Of a stretch of DNA of 64,000 nucleotides, positions 17,516 to 25,913 are shown piece by piece. The notes beneath the pieces are model-generated. The model had not been told where the DNA came from, did no database searches, and was given only the letters and a program-made list of their open reading frames with translations. Source of the DNA: CAZEVY01 sp964515555. Lineage in GTDB: Bacteria; Acidobacteriota; Terriglobia; Bryobacterales; Bryobacteraceae. The translations under genes and the position numbers were made by a program. The stretch is taken from the NCBI GenBank assembly GCA_964515555.1, contig CAZEVY010000009.1, positions 1-64,000 on the forward strand, in the 5' to 3' direction. Each line of letters opens with the position of its first letter. Positions within the stretch are counted from its first letter, which is position 1.

Positions 17516-18742
17516 ATGGCAAGCAAACTCGCGGCGATGGCCGCGCAGATGGACCAGATTCAGGAGTTCGAGCGCGAGCGCGTAACGCCCGAAAAGTTCC
17601 AGAGCGCTCGCCAGTTCGCCGGCCTCTTCGCCGGCGAACACGTGGCCGCCACCGAGTTCGTCATCGGCGCCTTCTTCGTCCTCCACGGGGTCCACCTCGC
17701 CGACCTCCTCCTCGGCCTCGCCGCCGGCAACCTGCTTGCCGTGCTCTCGTGGACTCTCGTCTGTGCGCCCATCGCCACGCGCACGCGCCTCACCCTCTAT
17801 TGGTACTTCCGCAAAATCGGAGGACCGGGCCTGATGGCGCTCTACAACATCCTGAACGGCGTCCTGTTCTGCGTCCTCGCCGGCGCGATGATTTCCGTCT
17901 CCACCACTGCCGTGGGCGCGCTCATCGGACTCCCCTCGCCGGGCCTGGACGACTTCCTGCCGCCGAGCGCNNNNNNNNNNNNNNNNNNNNNNNNNNNNNN
18001 NNNNNNNNNNNNNNNNNNNNNNNNNNNNNNNNNNNNNNNNNNNNNNNNNNNNNNNNNNNNNNNNNNNNNNTGGTTCTGCAACCTCGCCATGCACATCGGC
18101 CTCAGCGACATGGCGCTGTTCCGCTTCGCCCCCAACTGGAAGTACGGGCTGCTCTCGGCCTGCGGAATGTATCCGGGACACATGCTGGCATGGCTGTGCT
18201 CGGGCGTCATGGTGGCCGGCATCGGACGCCAGATGGATCCCGGACTCATGGCGATCGAGGCCGGCGGACTCGCCGGCGGCGCCGCCGTGTTGATCGCCGG
18301 ATGGACCACCGCCAACCCGACCCTCTATCGCGCCGGTCTCGCCTTCCAGTCGATCACGCCCAACTGGCCGCGCTGGAAGATGACTGCGCTCGCCGGCGCC
18401 GTCACCACCGTCCTTGCATGCATGCCCGTCTTCTTTCTCCGGCTGCTCGACTACGTCGCCATCTACGGACTCGCGCTGATGCCCGCCGGCGCCGTGGTTG
18501 TCGCCGAGCACTGGCTGTTTCCCGCACTCGGATTCGAGCAGTATCGTGCCGAGCGCCGCGGCTGGACCGTCAACTGGCAGGCGCTGGCGACCTGGATCGC
18601 CACGCTGGCTTTTTGCTGGTGGCTGCCGGTCGACCTGTTCTTCAAGTGGTTGCCCGGATACTTCTTTGCCCTGGCGATCTACCTGGCGCTCGCGGCCGCC
18701 ACCGGCGCGCGCGGCGGCGCGGCGAAAGGAGCCCGTATATGA
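17516..18742 (+). CDS. NCS1-like (nucleobase:cation symporter) permease, interrupted by a sequence gap
   Basis: An integral membrane protein with a hydrophilic N-terminus (about 45 aa) and many hydrophobic helices. The pattern YRKIGGPGLMALYNILNG-like, followed by AGAMISVSTTAVGAL and then NLAMHIGLSDMALFRFA, is what I associate with NCS1 purine/cytosine/allantoin permeases; the assignment is moderate. A 100-N gap (17971-18070) hides its centre; the two sides are in one frame, but the visible total (about 374 aa without Ns) is short for the family (450-500), so more than 100 bp may be missing. The start follows TATGAT at 17498-17503. Its stop overlaps the next gene (ATGA), heading a coupled operon. 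Confidence 0.6.
   Translation: MASKLAAMAAQMDQIQEFERERVTPEKFQSARQFAGLFAGEHVAATEFVIGAFFVLHGVHLADLLLGLAAGNLLAVLSWTLVCAPIATRTRLTLYWYFRKIGGPGLMALYNILNGVLFCVLAGAMISVSTTAVGALIGLPSPGLDDFLPPSXXXXXXXXXXXXXXXXXXXXXXXXXXXXXXXXXXWFCNLAMHIGLSDMALFRFAPNWKYGLLSACGMYPGHMLAWLCSGVMVAGIGRQMDPGLMAIEAGGLAGGAAVLIAGWTTANPTLYRAGLAFQSITPNWPRWKMTALAGAVTTVLACMPVFFLRLLDYVAIYGLALMPAGAVVVAEHWLFPALGFEQYRAERRGWTVNWQALATWIATLAFCWWLPVDLFFKWLPGYFFALAIYLALAAATGARGGAAKGARI
17971..18070. other. Assembly gap of 100 N inside the permease gene
   Basis: Exactly 100 N, a conventional placeholder for unknown length. The flanking sequences share no overlap, unlike the second gap, so this looks like truly missing sequence. Confidence 0.95.
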
Positions 18743-18903
18743 TCCGCGCGCTCGCGGCCCTCAGCCTCGCGGTGAGTCTGTCGTCCCCGTTCCTCTACTT
18801 CTGGGGAAGCCTGACGATGCCCGGATACAAGATGCTGCTGGCGATCGGCTCGGCCGCCTGGTTCGTGTTCGCGACCATGGCGATCTCGCGCCGCGCCCGC
18901 TGA
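18739..18903 (+). CDS. Small two-helix membrane protein of unknown function
   Basis: A 54-aa protein with two predicted transmembrane segments (about residues 3-24 and 31-48, the second in MLLAIGSAAWFVFATMA) and a basic end SRRAR. Its ATG overlaps the permease stop (ATGA), so it is almost certainly translated with it. It could be a small accessory subunit of the transporter; I know no named family. Confidence 0.7.
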   Translation: MIRALAALSLAVSLSSPFLYFWGSLTMPGYKMLLAIGSAAWFVFATMAISRRAR

Positions 18904-18911
18904 CCACCCGC

Positions 18912-19232
18912 ATGCGGCGCGTCTGCTTCACCCTTCAGGTCAAGCGCGACCGGCTCGACGAGTATCGCGAGCGCCACCGCGCCGTCTGGCCCGAGATGCG
19001 CGAGGCGCTCTCGCGCGCCGGCTGGCGCAACTACTCCCTGTTCCTCCGCGACGACGGCCTGCTCATCGGCTATGTTGAAACTCCCGACTTCGATCGCGCG
19101 CTCGCCCTCATGGCCGCCACCGAGGTCAATCGCCGCTGGCAGACCGAGATGGCCGGCTTCTTCGAGGACGAAGCCGGCCGCAAGGCCGACGAGCAGATGT
19201 CGCCCATTCCGGAAGTCTTTCACCTGCCGTGA
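18912..19232 (+). CDS. L-rhamnose mutarotase-like protein (RhaM/YiiL family)
   Basis: A 106-aa ferredoxin-like-fold protein of RhaM length (about 104). RhaM interconverts the alpha and beta anomers of L-rhamnose. Tyr18 and His22, the residues implicated in RhaM catalysis, fall at the same positions here in DEYRERHRAVWPEM. The C-terminus (MSPIPEVFHLP) also matches the family, where it completes the active site. It starts 8 bp after the small membrane gene. No other rhamnose gene is present, so it may act on a different sugar. Confidence 0.88.
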   Translation: MRRVCFTLQVKRDRLDEYRERHRAVWPEMREALSRAGWRNYSLFLRDDGLLIGYVETPDFDRALALMAATEVNRRWQTEMAGFFEDEAGRKADEQMSPIPEVFHLP

Positions 19233-19248
19233 TGCTAGCCTGGAGTCG

Positions 19249-20124
19249 ATGACCGGCGCGCTGCTCCTGGCCGCGACCCTCGCCCTCCCCGCGCAGACCC
19301 TCACCGGCGTCGTCGACATTCACGCGCACAGCGGACCCGACAGCACGCCGCGCTCGATGGATTCCATCGAGGTCGCGCGCATGGCGCAGAAACGCGGCTT
19401 CCGCGCCATCGTCCTCAAGAATCATTACGAGCCGACCGCGGCGCTCGCGGCTCTGGTCGCCGGACACGTTCCCGGCGTCGAGGTCTTCGGCGGCATCGCG
19501 CTGAACCGCACCGTGGGCGGCGTCAACCCGGCCGCCGTCGAGCGCATGACGCGCGTCGAAGGCGCGCGCGGACGTGTGGTGTGGATGCCGACCTTCGACG
19601 CCGAGAATCACGTGCGCATCGCCAAGGAGAACCGCCCCTTCGCCGCCGTTTCGCGCGCCGGCGCCCTGCTCCCCGAAGTCGAGGCCGTGCTGGACCTGAT
19701 CGCCAGGCACAACCTGGTCCTCGCCACCGGCCATTCCTCGCCCGCCGAGGCCATGCTTCTGATCCGCGCCGCGAAGAAGCGCGGCATCACCCGCATCGTG
19801 GCGACTCACGCCATGCTGCGATGGGTCGGCATGACGGTCGACCAGATGAAGCAGGCGGCCGGCGAGGGCGCGTTCCTGGAGTTCGTCTCCAACGCCCTGA
19901 TCGGCACGACCAAAGAGGCCGAGCCGCGAGATTACGCGCGCGCCATTCTGGCCGTCGGCGCGGCGCGCGTGATTCTCTCGAGCGACCTGGGACAGGCCGG
20001 CAACCCTTCGCACGCCGACGGGCTCCAGAGCGTCTTCGCGATGCTCAAGCGCGAGGGACTCTCCGACGCCGACCTCGCCGCCATCGCCAAGACCAACCCG
20101 GCGCGACTTCTCGGATTGCCATGA
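19249..20124 (+). CDS. Amidohydrolase-like metal-dependent hydrolase (DUF6282-like)
   Basis: A 291-aa protein with a short hydrophobic N-terminus (MTGALLLAATLALPAQ), possibly a signal peptide. It then shows the metal-binding start of amidohydrolases (GVVDIHAHSGPDS), a Lys in IVLKNHYEP, a His in LATGHSSPAEA and another in IVATHAML, and an Asp in ILSSDLGQAGNP. The order HxH-H-H-D suggests a binuclear or mononuclear TIM-barrel hydrolase. I associate the DIHAHSGPDS type with the DUF6282 family, whose substrate is unknown. The ATG lies 16 bp after the mutarotase and its stop overlaps the next ATG, consistent with an operon. Confidence 0.72.
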   Translation: MTGALLLAATLALPAQTLTGVVDIHAHSGPDSTPRSMDSIEVARMAQKRGFRAIVLKNHYEPTAALAALVAGHVPGVEVFGGIALNRTVGGVNPAAVERMTRVEGARGRVVWMPTFDAENHVRIAKENRPFAAVSRAGALLPEVEAVLDLIARHNLVLATGHSSPAEAMLLIRAAKKRGITRIVATHAMLRWVGMTVDQMKQAAGEGAFLEFVSNALIGTTKEAEPRDYARAILAVGAARVILSSDLGQAGNPSHADGLQSVFAMLKREGLSDADLAAIAKTNPARLLGLP

Positions 20125-21011
20125 GTCTTGCGGCGCGCATCCCGCTGTGCCTTGTCGCCGCGGCGGCCGCTCTTGCTCAGCAGCCTGCCCGGCAGGACGT
20201 CTTCGTCTCGGGCCGTATCGTCGACTGGAGCGGCCCGGTCGCGGGCGCGCATGTGTGGGTTCGCGACGACGGCCTCCGCGGCTCGGCGACGACGGACTGG
20301 AACGGCGGATTCGCGATTCCCGTTTCGGGGCGTCGAACCTATTACTTGTTCGTGTCCGCATTCTGCTGGGAGCGAAAGACCCTGGTCGTGCCGGTTGGCC
20401 AAACTGTGTCCTTCGATGCCGGAACCATCGACTTGGGAGTCCCGCCGATCTGCTGTCCCGAGGGCGTCTTTGGACTTTACCGTTCACCGTTGCCGCAGTC
20501 GCTCGTTCCGACGGCGCTCGCCGCCCGCCCTGCGCCGCAACGTAGAGATCGCGCCGTGCTGCCGCCCGATCTCGTCTCGATCGCGATGAGCGGCTTCGAC
20601 TGGCACGAGAGCGCCGAATGCTCCGACCGGCATCGCATTGCCTTCGAGGAGTCGATTCGCGCGGCGGGACTCCCGTTGGTATCCGGCGGCGCGCCCGCCG
20701 TCCTGATCCAGGGACTCGGGCCTTGCCTCTCCGGTCCCAACAACGGCCCCCTCATCGTCTACGCGAAGGACGGCCCGCGATGGCGCGCCGTGCTGCATCA
20801 GACGGGCAACCGCCTGGATCGGCTGCCGTCATCGACGCAAGGCTGGCGCGATCTCGAACTCCGCCAGCACGCCTCCGCGTTCGACGAAGTTCGCCGCACG
20901 TACCAGTTCGAAAAGACCGCGTACCGCGAGGCCGGCTGCCGCGTCCTCCGTACCGGCGATCCGACGACCGGCAAACAGCTGGCGCAGCCCGTCGTCACCC
21001 CCTGCCAATGA
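20121..21011 (+). CDS. Secreted protein with a carboxypeptidase-regulatory-like N-domain
   Basis: A 296-aa exported protein. The signal peptide (ending ALAQ-Q) precedes a beta-sandwich segment of about 75 residues (VSGRIVDWSGPVAGAHVWVRD, written here as its core VSGRIVDWSGPVAG) resembling carboxypeptidase regulatory or CnaB-like domains. The C-terminal two thirds are unassigned and contain a number of cysteines (PPICCPEG, GLGPCLSG, AGCRVL) that may form disulphides. The ATG overlaps the amidohydrolase stop (ATGA). Function unknown; it ends the permease operon. Confidence 0.72.
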   Translation: MSLAARIPLCLVAAAAALAQQPARQDVFVSGRIVDWSGPVAGAHVWVRDDGLRGSATTDWNGGFAIPVSGRRTYYLFVSAFCWERKTLVVPVGQTVSFDAGTIDLGVPPICCPEGVFGLYRSPLPQSLVPTALAARPAPQRRDRAVLPPDLVSIAMSGFDWHESAECSDRHRIAFEESIRAAGLPLVSGGAPAVLIQGLGPCLSGPNNGPLIVYAKDGPRWRAVLHQTGNRLDRLPSSTQGWRDLELRQHASAFDEVRRTYQFEKTAYREAGCRVLRTGDPTTGKQLAQPVVTPCQ

Positions 21012-21044
21012 TGCGCGGGCAGTTGCGTATGATGTGAGTTGACC

Positions 21045-21332
21045 ATGAATGTGTCGCTAACGCCGGAGCTTGAGGAGCTCGTCAACACCAAGGTCAAGGC
21101 TGGCCTGTACGAAACGCCCAGCGAGGTCGTTCGGGAGGGCTTGCGGCTCCTGAAAGAACGCGACGAGCACCTGCAATGGCTCCGCGCCGAAGTTCGCGCC
21201 GGCTTCGAGGACATCGAGCGAGGCGACTGTTCCGACTACGACGAACGCTCCACCCGGCGTCTCGCTGACGACATCAAGACACGCGGGCGCGTTCGCCTCG
21301 CCGCGGAAAAGAAGAAAACCGCCAGGCGATGA
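21045..21332 (+). CDS. ParD/CopG-type antitoxin
   Basis: A 95-aa antitoxin. The N-terminal ribbon-helix-helix (MNVSLTPELEELVNTKV, then YETPSEVVREGLRLL) is the ParD DNA-binding fold and normally autoregulates the operon. The charged C-terminus (residues 50-95) is the toxin-binding part. The ATG at 21045 is preferred; a TTG two codons earlier is possible. TATGAT at 21028-21033 probably serves as the -10. Its stop overlaps the toxin start (ATGA). Confidence 0.88.
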   Translation: MNVSLTPELEELVNTKVKAGLYETPSEVVREGLRLLKERDEHLQWLRAEVRAGFEDIERGDCSDYDERSTRRLADDIKTRGRVRLAAEKKKTARR

Positions 21333-21634
21333 GCCGCTACCGGCTGGCGCGCCGCGCGCGGGCCGACCTGGACCGTATCTGGCTGCGGATCGCGCAAGCA
21401 GGCGGCATCAAAGCCGCGGATGGGTTCACGGATAGAATCACCGCTCGATTTCCGGTGCTTGCCCGAATGCCGGAGATCGGCCGGACGATTGATGTTGTTG
21501 AGCCCGGTCTTCGGATGTTCCCGGTGGGCGACTACCTGATCTACTACCGGAAGGCGCCGCGCGGCGGCATCCTGATCTCAAGGATCATTCATGGAATGCG
21601 CGATCAGGGGCAGGCTTGGTCGCGAACGGAGTGA
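21329..21634 (+). CDS. ParE/RelE-superfamily toxin
   Basis: A 101-aa protein of the ParE family (DNA gyrase inhibitors, or ribosome-dependent RNases in RelE). Family features are the N-terminal RLARRARADLDRIWLRIA, the central PEIGRTIDVVEPGLRMFPV and the C-terminal YLIYYRKAP then ISRIIHGMRD, which matches the usual RVLHGARD strand. It overlaps the antitoxin by 4 nt. Length and motifs are complete, so it is probably functional. Confidence 0.9.
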   Translation: MSRYRLARRARADLDRIWLRIAQAGGIKAADGFTDRITARFPVLARMPEIGRTIDVVEPGLRMFPVGDYLIYYRKAPRGGILISRIIHGMRDQGQAWSRTE

Positions 21635-21782
21635 GGTGATTACTTCGGTTCGCGACCTATTCATTGTCTCTCGTGCGCCGTTAAATGGGTGCCGATGATA
21701 ATTCGATCTCGTGTTTCTCCGCCGGTATGGCACTCGCAACCCTCGAACGTTCTCAAGTCGCTTCGCTATCATAGGGCATCCC

Positions 21783-23009
21783 ATGACCACCGTCTCCCAC
21801 CTCGAATGCAGCCTCTGCGCAAAGCGCCGCGAGGCCGGCCAGATCCACAACCTCTGCGAATGCGGCGGACCCCTCCTCGTCCGCTACGACCTCGCGACCG
21901 CCCGTCAGAACTGGAACCGCGAATGGCTCGCCGGCGCTCCCTCCACCATGTGGCGATACGCGCCCGTCCTCCCCGTCCGCAAACCCGAGTCGATCGTCTC
22001 GCTCGGCGAAGGATTCACCCCCCTCCTGCGCGCCCCGCGACTGGGCGCCCGCCTCGGCGCCGCCGACCTCTGGATCAAAGACGAAGGCCTCAACCCGACC
22101 GGCACTTTCAAGGCCCGCGGCCTCTCCTGCGCCGTCTCCATGGCCCGCGAGCTCGGCATCGCGAAGCTCGCCATCCCCTCGGCGGGCAACGCCGCCAGCG
22201 CCATGGCCGCCTACGCCGCCGCCGCCGGCATCGAGGCCCACATCTTCATGCCGCGCGACGTGCCGATGTCCAACTACGTCGAGTGCCGCTCGTTCGGCGC
22301 CCGCGTCACGCTCGTCGACGGGCTGATCAGCGACTGCGCCCGCATCGTCGGTGAGCGCAAGGCCGCCGAGGGATGGTTCGACGTCAGCACGCTCAAGGAG
22401 CCGTATCGCATCGAGGGTAAGAAGACCATGGGCTACGAGGTCGCCGAACAATTTCACTGGAAGCTGCCCGGCGCCATCTTCTACCCGACCGGCGGCGGCG
22501 TCGGACTCATCGGCATGTGGAAGGCCTTCGAGGAGATGGAGGCGCTCGGCTGGATCGGCGCGGCGCGACCCAAGATGATCGCCGTCCAGGCCGAGGGATG
22601 CCAGCCCGTCGTGCGCGCCTTCGAGCGCGGCGAAAAGCGCTCGGAATTCTGGGAGAATGCGCGCACATTATCGGCGGGATTGCGCGTCCCCAAGCCTCTG
22701 GGCGATTTCCTGGTCCTCGACGCCGTGCGCGCGAGCGGCGGCACGGCCATCGCCGTGACCGACGACGAGACGCTCGACGCCGGCGTCGAACTGGCGGAGT
22801 CCGAGGGCCTCTTCGTGGCCCCGGAAGGCGCGGCCTGTTTCGCCGCCCTGCGCCGGCTGCTCGCGAACGGTTTCCTGACGTCCGGCGAGAGGATCGTCGT
22901 GTACAACACGGGGTCGGGTTTGAAGTACCTGGAGACCTACGCGACGCGCTTCCCGCGCTCGGCGGGCGGCGAGACCGATAAGCTCGGGGGCCTGATCACG
23001 CCCCGCTGA
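21783..23009 (+). CDS. thrC: Threonine synthase
   Basis: A 408-aa fold-type II PLP enzyme converting O-phospho-L-homoserine to threonine. The Schiff-base Lys110 lies in NPTGTFKARGL; SAGNAASAMAAYAA and PTGGGVGLIGMWKAF bind the PLP phosphate and substrate. An N-terminal Cys cluster (C9, C12, C25, C27) is seen in archaeal-type threonine synthases. The ATG at 21783 follows TATCAT (21767-21772) by 10 nt, so the leader would be very short. The neighbours are unrelated (ParDE upstream, a convergent secreted-protein gene 3 bp downstream). Cysteate synthase-like alternatives cannot be excluded. Confidence 0.9.
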   Translation: MTTVSHLECSLCAKRREAGQIHNLCECGGPLLVRYDLATARQNWNREWLAGAPSTMWRYAPVLPVRKPESIVSLGEGFTPLLRAPRLGARLGAADLWIKDEGLNPTGTFKARGLSCAVSMARELGIAKLAIPSAGNAASAMAAYAAAAGIEAHIFMPRDVPMSNYVECRSFGARVTLVDGLISDCARIVGERKAAEGWFDVSTLKEPYRIEGKKTMGYEVAEQFHWKLPGAIFYPTGGGVGLIGMWKAFEEMEALGWIGAARPKMIAVQAEGCQPVVRAFERGEKRSEFWENARTLSAGLRVPKPLGDFLVLDAVRASGGTAIAVTDDETLDAGVELAESEGLFVAPEGAACFAALRRLLANGFLTSGERIVVYNTGSGLKYLETYATRFPRSAGGETDKLGGLITPR

Positions 23010-23012
23010 CTG

Positions 23013-23762
23013 CTATTCGATCTTGAACTCCACCGACCGCTCGCGGTTCAACTGCTCCGAAAAGCTCACGTTCACCAGCTCGAAGCTCACACGGTTGTGG
23101 CTGCCCTGCGTGGTGACGTAATTCAGAGTGTCCTTCTCCAGCCAGTAGCCGTAGGCCGCGTGAATGGTGCCGTCCTTGAGCGCGATCAGGTAGATGGTCG
23201 CCTTGTCCTCCACCGGGGCGGCCGTCGCGGGCGTCGGCGCGCGATAAGACGGCATCCGCTCGGGCGCGGCTTCCGGCAGCGGCGTCTGACTGTAATCGCG
23301 CATCGCCGGCGACGGGCGATCCGGCGTGTAGTACTGGTTGATGATCACCGAGGGCGCCTGCTGCGCGGGCGCCTGCACCGGATAGTACGCCGGCGCCTGC
23401 GCCGGATAGTACGCCGGCGCCGGGGGCGCGTAGAACGACCCGTAATCGCCGACATACACCGGCACCGCGTACACCGCCGGGTAGCCGTAGCCGCCCCGGT
23501 AGCCCTGCGATCCGCGGCGTAGCGGAACCGTCCCGCTGATGGTCGCGCCCAGCCGCTGCGCGTGCGTCGAAAACAAGTGCGACGGCGCTCCCGGAGCACC
23601 TCCGGTCGACGGGAAGACGACGTTGCCGAAGCCGCTCGGCGATCCGATGCGGGGCGTCGCCGGCATACCCGCAATCGACCCTCGTGGGGCGGCCGCCCGC
23701 TGCGCGACCGCCAGTCCGGCCGCCGCCGTCAGTATCAGGCCCGCTGTCCAGGGAAGGCGCAT
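23013..23762 (-). CDS. Secreted protein with Tyr/Pro-rich repeats
   Basis: A 249-aa exported protein with a signal peptide (MRLPWTAGLILTAAAGLAVAQ). A low-complexity middle has Gly/Tyr runs and a near-perfect duplication of PAYYPAQAPAYYPVQAP. The C-terminal 60 residues (LIALKDGTIHAAYGYWLEKDTLNYVT and onward; core KDGTIHAAYGYWLE) look like a compact beta domain that I have seen at the end of acidobacterial secreted proteins. Function unknown. It is convergent with thrC. Confidence 0.7.
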   Translation of the reverse strand: MRLPWTAGLILTAAAGLAVAQRAAAPRGSIAGMPATPRIGSPSGFGNVVFPSTGGAPGAPSHLFSTHAQRLGATISGTVPLRRGSQGYRGGYGYPAVYAVPVYVGDYGSFYAPPAPAYYPAQAPAYYPVQAPAQQAPSVIINQYYTPDRPSPAMRDYSQTPLPEAAPERMPSYRAPTPATAAPVEDKATIYLIALKDGTIHAAYGYWLEKDTLNYVTTQGSHNRVSFELVNVSFSEQLNRERSVEFKIE

Positions 23763-23858
23763 GAATCCCCCTTCGCGATTTCGAGCTTACAGCCTTCAGA
23801 CAGTTGACGCAAGCGGCCCCCGATCCGTTGCATTGGCCATGTTACGATAGTCCTTGTC

Positions 23859-24068
23859 ATGGGCATTCCCAACGTAAAGAGATTCCGCATTTCCAGTCCC
23901 GACGGCGCGCAGTCGGCGACCCTGATGGCCGTCCTGCCCAAAGGCGCCGACGTCAACGCCTACCTCACCGAAGCCACCCAGCGCTTCGACTGGAAGGCGT
24001 ACGCCGAGGCGCAGCAGAAGCAGTTCAAGGTCCGCGTCGGACAGCAGAAACAGCGCAAGGCGAAGTAA
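23859..24068 (+). CDS. Small basic hypothetical protein
   Basis: A 69-aa protein (MGIPNVKRFRISSPDGA...) with a short beta-like start, an alpha-helical middle (ATQRFDWKAYAEAQQKQF) and a Lys/Gln-rich tail. No known family. TACGAT occurs 10 nt before the ATG and no Shine-Dalgarno sequence is present. It stands alone between divergent and convergent neighbours. Confidence 0.5.
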   Translation: MGIPNVKRFRISSPDGAQSATLMAVLPKGADVNAYLTEATQRFDWKAYAEAQQKQFKVRVGQQKQRKAK

Positions 24069-24077
24069 ACTCCCGCC

Positions 24078-24953
24078 CTACCGCAGCGCCTTCACCGGCA
24101 CCGTGAACGCGACCGTATTCACCACGCCGCTCCGCTGAAACTGCACCCACACCCGATACATCGTCTCGCGCGGGAAGATCAGGTTGAACTGCACCGTGCG
24201 CGGACCGTCGGTAACGTAGCGCGGATGCATGTGGATCAGGTCGGCCAGGTCGTCCGACGCCGCCAGCATGTGGCCCCAGGCCCCGAGATACTGCTCGTGC
24301 CCCTCGCCCGGCTTCAGCCGGAAGAACAGCAGCGTCTCTTTGCCGGCCAGCGGCTGCGGAGGCTCCATCGCCAGCTCGACCTCCAGGTTCTCGCCGCGCT
24401 TCGCTCCCAGCTCGGCCGCCAGCTTCGGCACGGCCGCGGCTTCAGCGGCCGTCGCGCCGGCCGTCACGATCGTGCGGGCGAGAAACTGCGGCGTCCCGCC
24501 GGTCGGGAAAAAGTCGGCCAGCAGGCGGTAGCCCGACCGCTTCGGAAACGTCGCGCGATACCGGAAGGTCCCGTCGGGCTGCGGCGCCGGGTGCTCGTGC
24601 GCGAACCAGCTCAGATCCTGCGAGATCAGGAAAAGATGGAACAGCTTCTCGTGCACCACCTCGAAGCTCGTCACCGGCTTTCCCGTCTTCGGATCGGCGA
24701 CCCGGAACAGCAGCTCAGCCGGTTGCCCGGCGCGGACCACCGAAGGCGTCGCGGCGACCGTCATCCGGTAGTCGACGTGCTCGGGCAGATTCGCGGTCAG
24801 CCGCATGCCGCAGCGCGGGCAACTGCCCGGCTTCGCGGCGCGGACATCCTTGTCCATGGGACAGACGAAGGTATCCGGAATCGCCGCCGGCTCGGGCGTC
24901 TTCTCCTGCGCCAGCAGCGCCAGCGCGGCCAGGGCGGCGGCGACCGTCCTCAT
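24078..24953 (-). CDS. Secreted protein with heavy-metal-binding (HMBD) domain
   Basis: A 291-aa exported protein with a signal peptide (MRTVAAALAALALLAQ). Residues about 27-50 form the heavy-metal-binding domain (FVCPMDKDV, then PGSCPRCGMRL) with the CPM...CPxCGM pattern found in copper-efflux proteins. The rest resembles the beta-sandwich region of CusB/YHS-linked proteins, rich in His (SWFAHEHPAP, LIHMHPRYV). A role in copper or other soft-metal handling is inferred. The start ATG overlaps the rapZ stop (ATGA), so it is cotranscribed with rpoN-hpf-rapZ; longer in-frame starts lie inside rapZ. Confidence 0.75.
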   Translation of the reverse strand: MRTVAAALAALALLAQEKTPEPAAIPDTFVCPMDKDVRAAKPGSCPRCGMRLTANLPEHVDYRMTVAATPSVVRAGQPAELLFRVADPKTGKPVTSFEVVHEKLFHLFLISQDLSWFAHEHPAPQPDGTFRYRATFPKRSGYRLLADFFPTGGTPQFLARTIVTAGATAAEAAAVPKLAAELGAKRGENLEVELAMEPPQPLAGKETLLFFRLKPGEGHEQYLGAWGHMLAASDDLADLIHMHPRYVTDGPRTVQFNLIFPRETMYRVWVQFQRSGVVNTVAFTVPVKALR

Positions 24954-25843
24954 ACCGCCTTGTCGAGATCGCGATGCGACCCTTTGGTGCGGAATCCCGC
25001 GCGCGTCAGCCGCCGGCGGATCTCCTCGGCGATCAGCACCGAGCGGTGATGGCCGCCCGTGCATCCGAAGGCGATCGTCAGGTAGCTCTTGCCCTCGCGC
25101 ACGTAGTGCGGCAACAGGTATACCAGCAGCTCGCCGATCCGGTTGATGAACTCCACGGTCTGCGGAAACGACCGGATGTAGCGCGCCACGCGCGGATGCC
25201 GTCCGGTAAGTTTCTTGAACTCCGGAATGTAGTTCGGATTCGGAAGAAACCGCACGTCGAACACTAGGTCCGAGTCCGACGGCACGCCGTGGCGGAAGCC
25301 GAAGCTGGTGATGTAGACCAGGATCCGCGAGTCGTCGCCCGAGCCCTGGAACGTTTGCCGGATGGTCTCGCGCAGCTCGTGGACGTTGAACTTCGAGGTG
25401 TTCAGGATGTGGTCGGCCAGTCGGCGGATGGCCTCCAGTTGCTCGCGTTCGGAGCGGATGCTGCGGGCCACCGAGCGGTCGGCGCCCAGCGGATGCGGCC
25501 GCCGCGTCTCGCTGAAGCGGCGCAGCAGCGTGTCCTCGTCGGCTTCGAGAAAAACCAGCCGCGTGCGCAGACCCCGGCGCAGCCGCGTGAACATGGCCGG
25601 AAAACGCCGCAATGCGTCGCCCTCGCGGACGTCAACCACCAGCGCCGCGCGGCGGATGTTCGGCGCCTCGTGCGTCAGCTCGGCGAACTTCGGCATCAGG
25701 TCGATCGGCAGGTTGTCGACCGCGTAGAAGCCGAGGTCCTCCATGCACTTCAGCACGGTCCCTTTGCCCGAGCCGCTGAGGCCGGTGATGATCACCAGCT
25801 CGGGCTGCGCCAGCGGCGTCTTGGGCTTGCGAGAGGTGGGCAT
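24950..25843 (-). CDS. rapZ: RNase adapter protein RapZ (P-loop nucleotide-binding)
   Basis: A 297-aa protein of the RapZ/YvcJ family. The Walker A motif GLSGSGKGT (residues 21-29), then DLGFYAVDNLPIDLMP, LVVDVREG and the Walker-B-like RLVFLEADEDTLLRRFSETRRPHPL are all canonical. The C-terminal domain has DVRFLPNPNY and IAFGCTGGHHRSV. In enterobacteria RapZ targets GlmZ sRNA to RNase E and senses glucosamine-6-phosphate; outside that group its target is unknown, so the molecular role here is by family only. It lies 70 bp after hpf in the conserved rpoN-hpf-rapZ order. Confidence 0.95.
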   Translation of the reverse strand: MPTSRKPKTPLAQPELVIITGLSGSGKGTVLKCMEDLGFYAVDNLPIDLMPKFAELTHEAPNIRRAALVVDVREGDALRRFPAMFTRLRRGLRTRLVFLEADEDTLLRRFSETRRPHPLGADRSVARSIRSEREQLEAIRRLADHILNTSKFNVHELRETIRQTFQGSGDDSRILVYITSFGFRHGVPSDSDLVFDVRFLPNPNYIPEFKKLTGRHPRVARYIRSFPQTVEFINRIGELLVYLLPHYVREGKSYLTIAFGCTGGHHRSVLIAEEIRRRLTRAGFRTKGSHRDLDKAV

Positions 25844-25913
25844 CGGCGCTTAGCCGTGGTCCAGGAGGCGGCCGCGGGGAGCGGTCCTTGGCGCCACCAG
25901 GCTCCGCAAGCTC

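Noticed and set aside
15677..18511. A long minus-strand frame spanning the two aminotransferase/permease genes.
   Set aside because: It crosses an N-gap and two plus-strand genes with strong motifs; it is a shadow.
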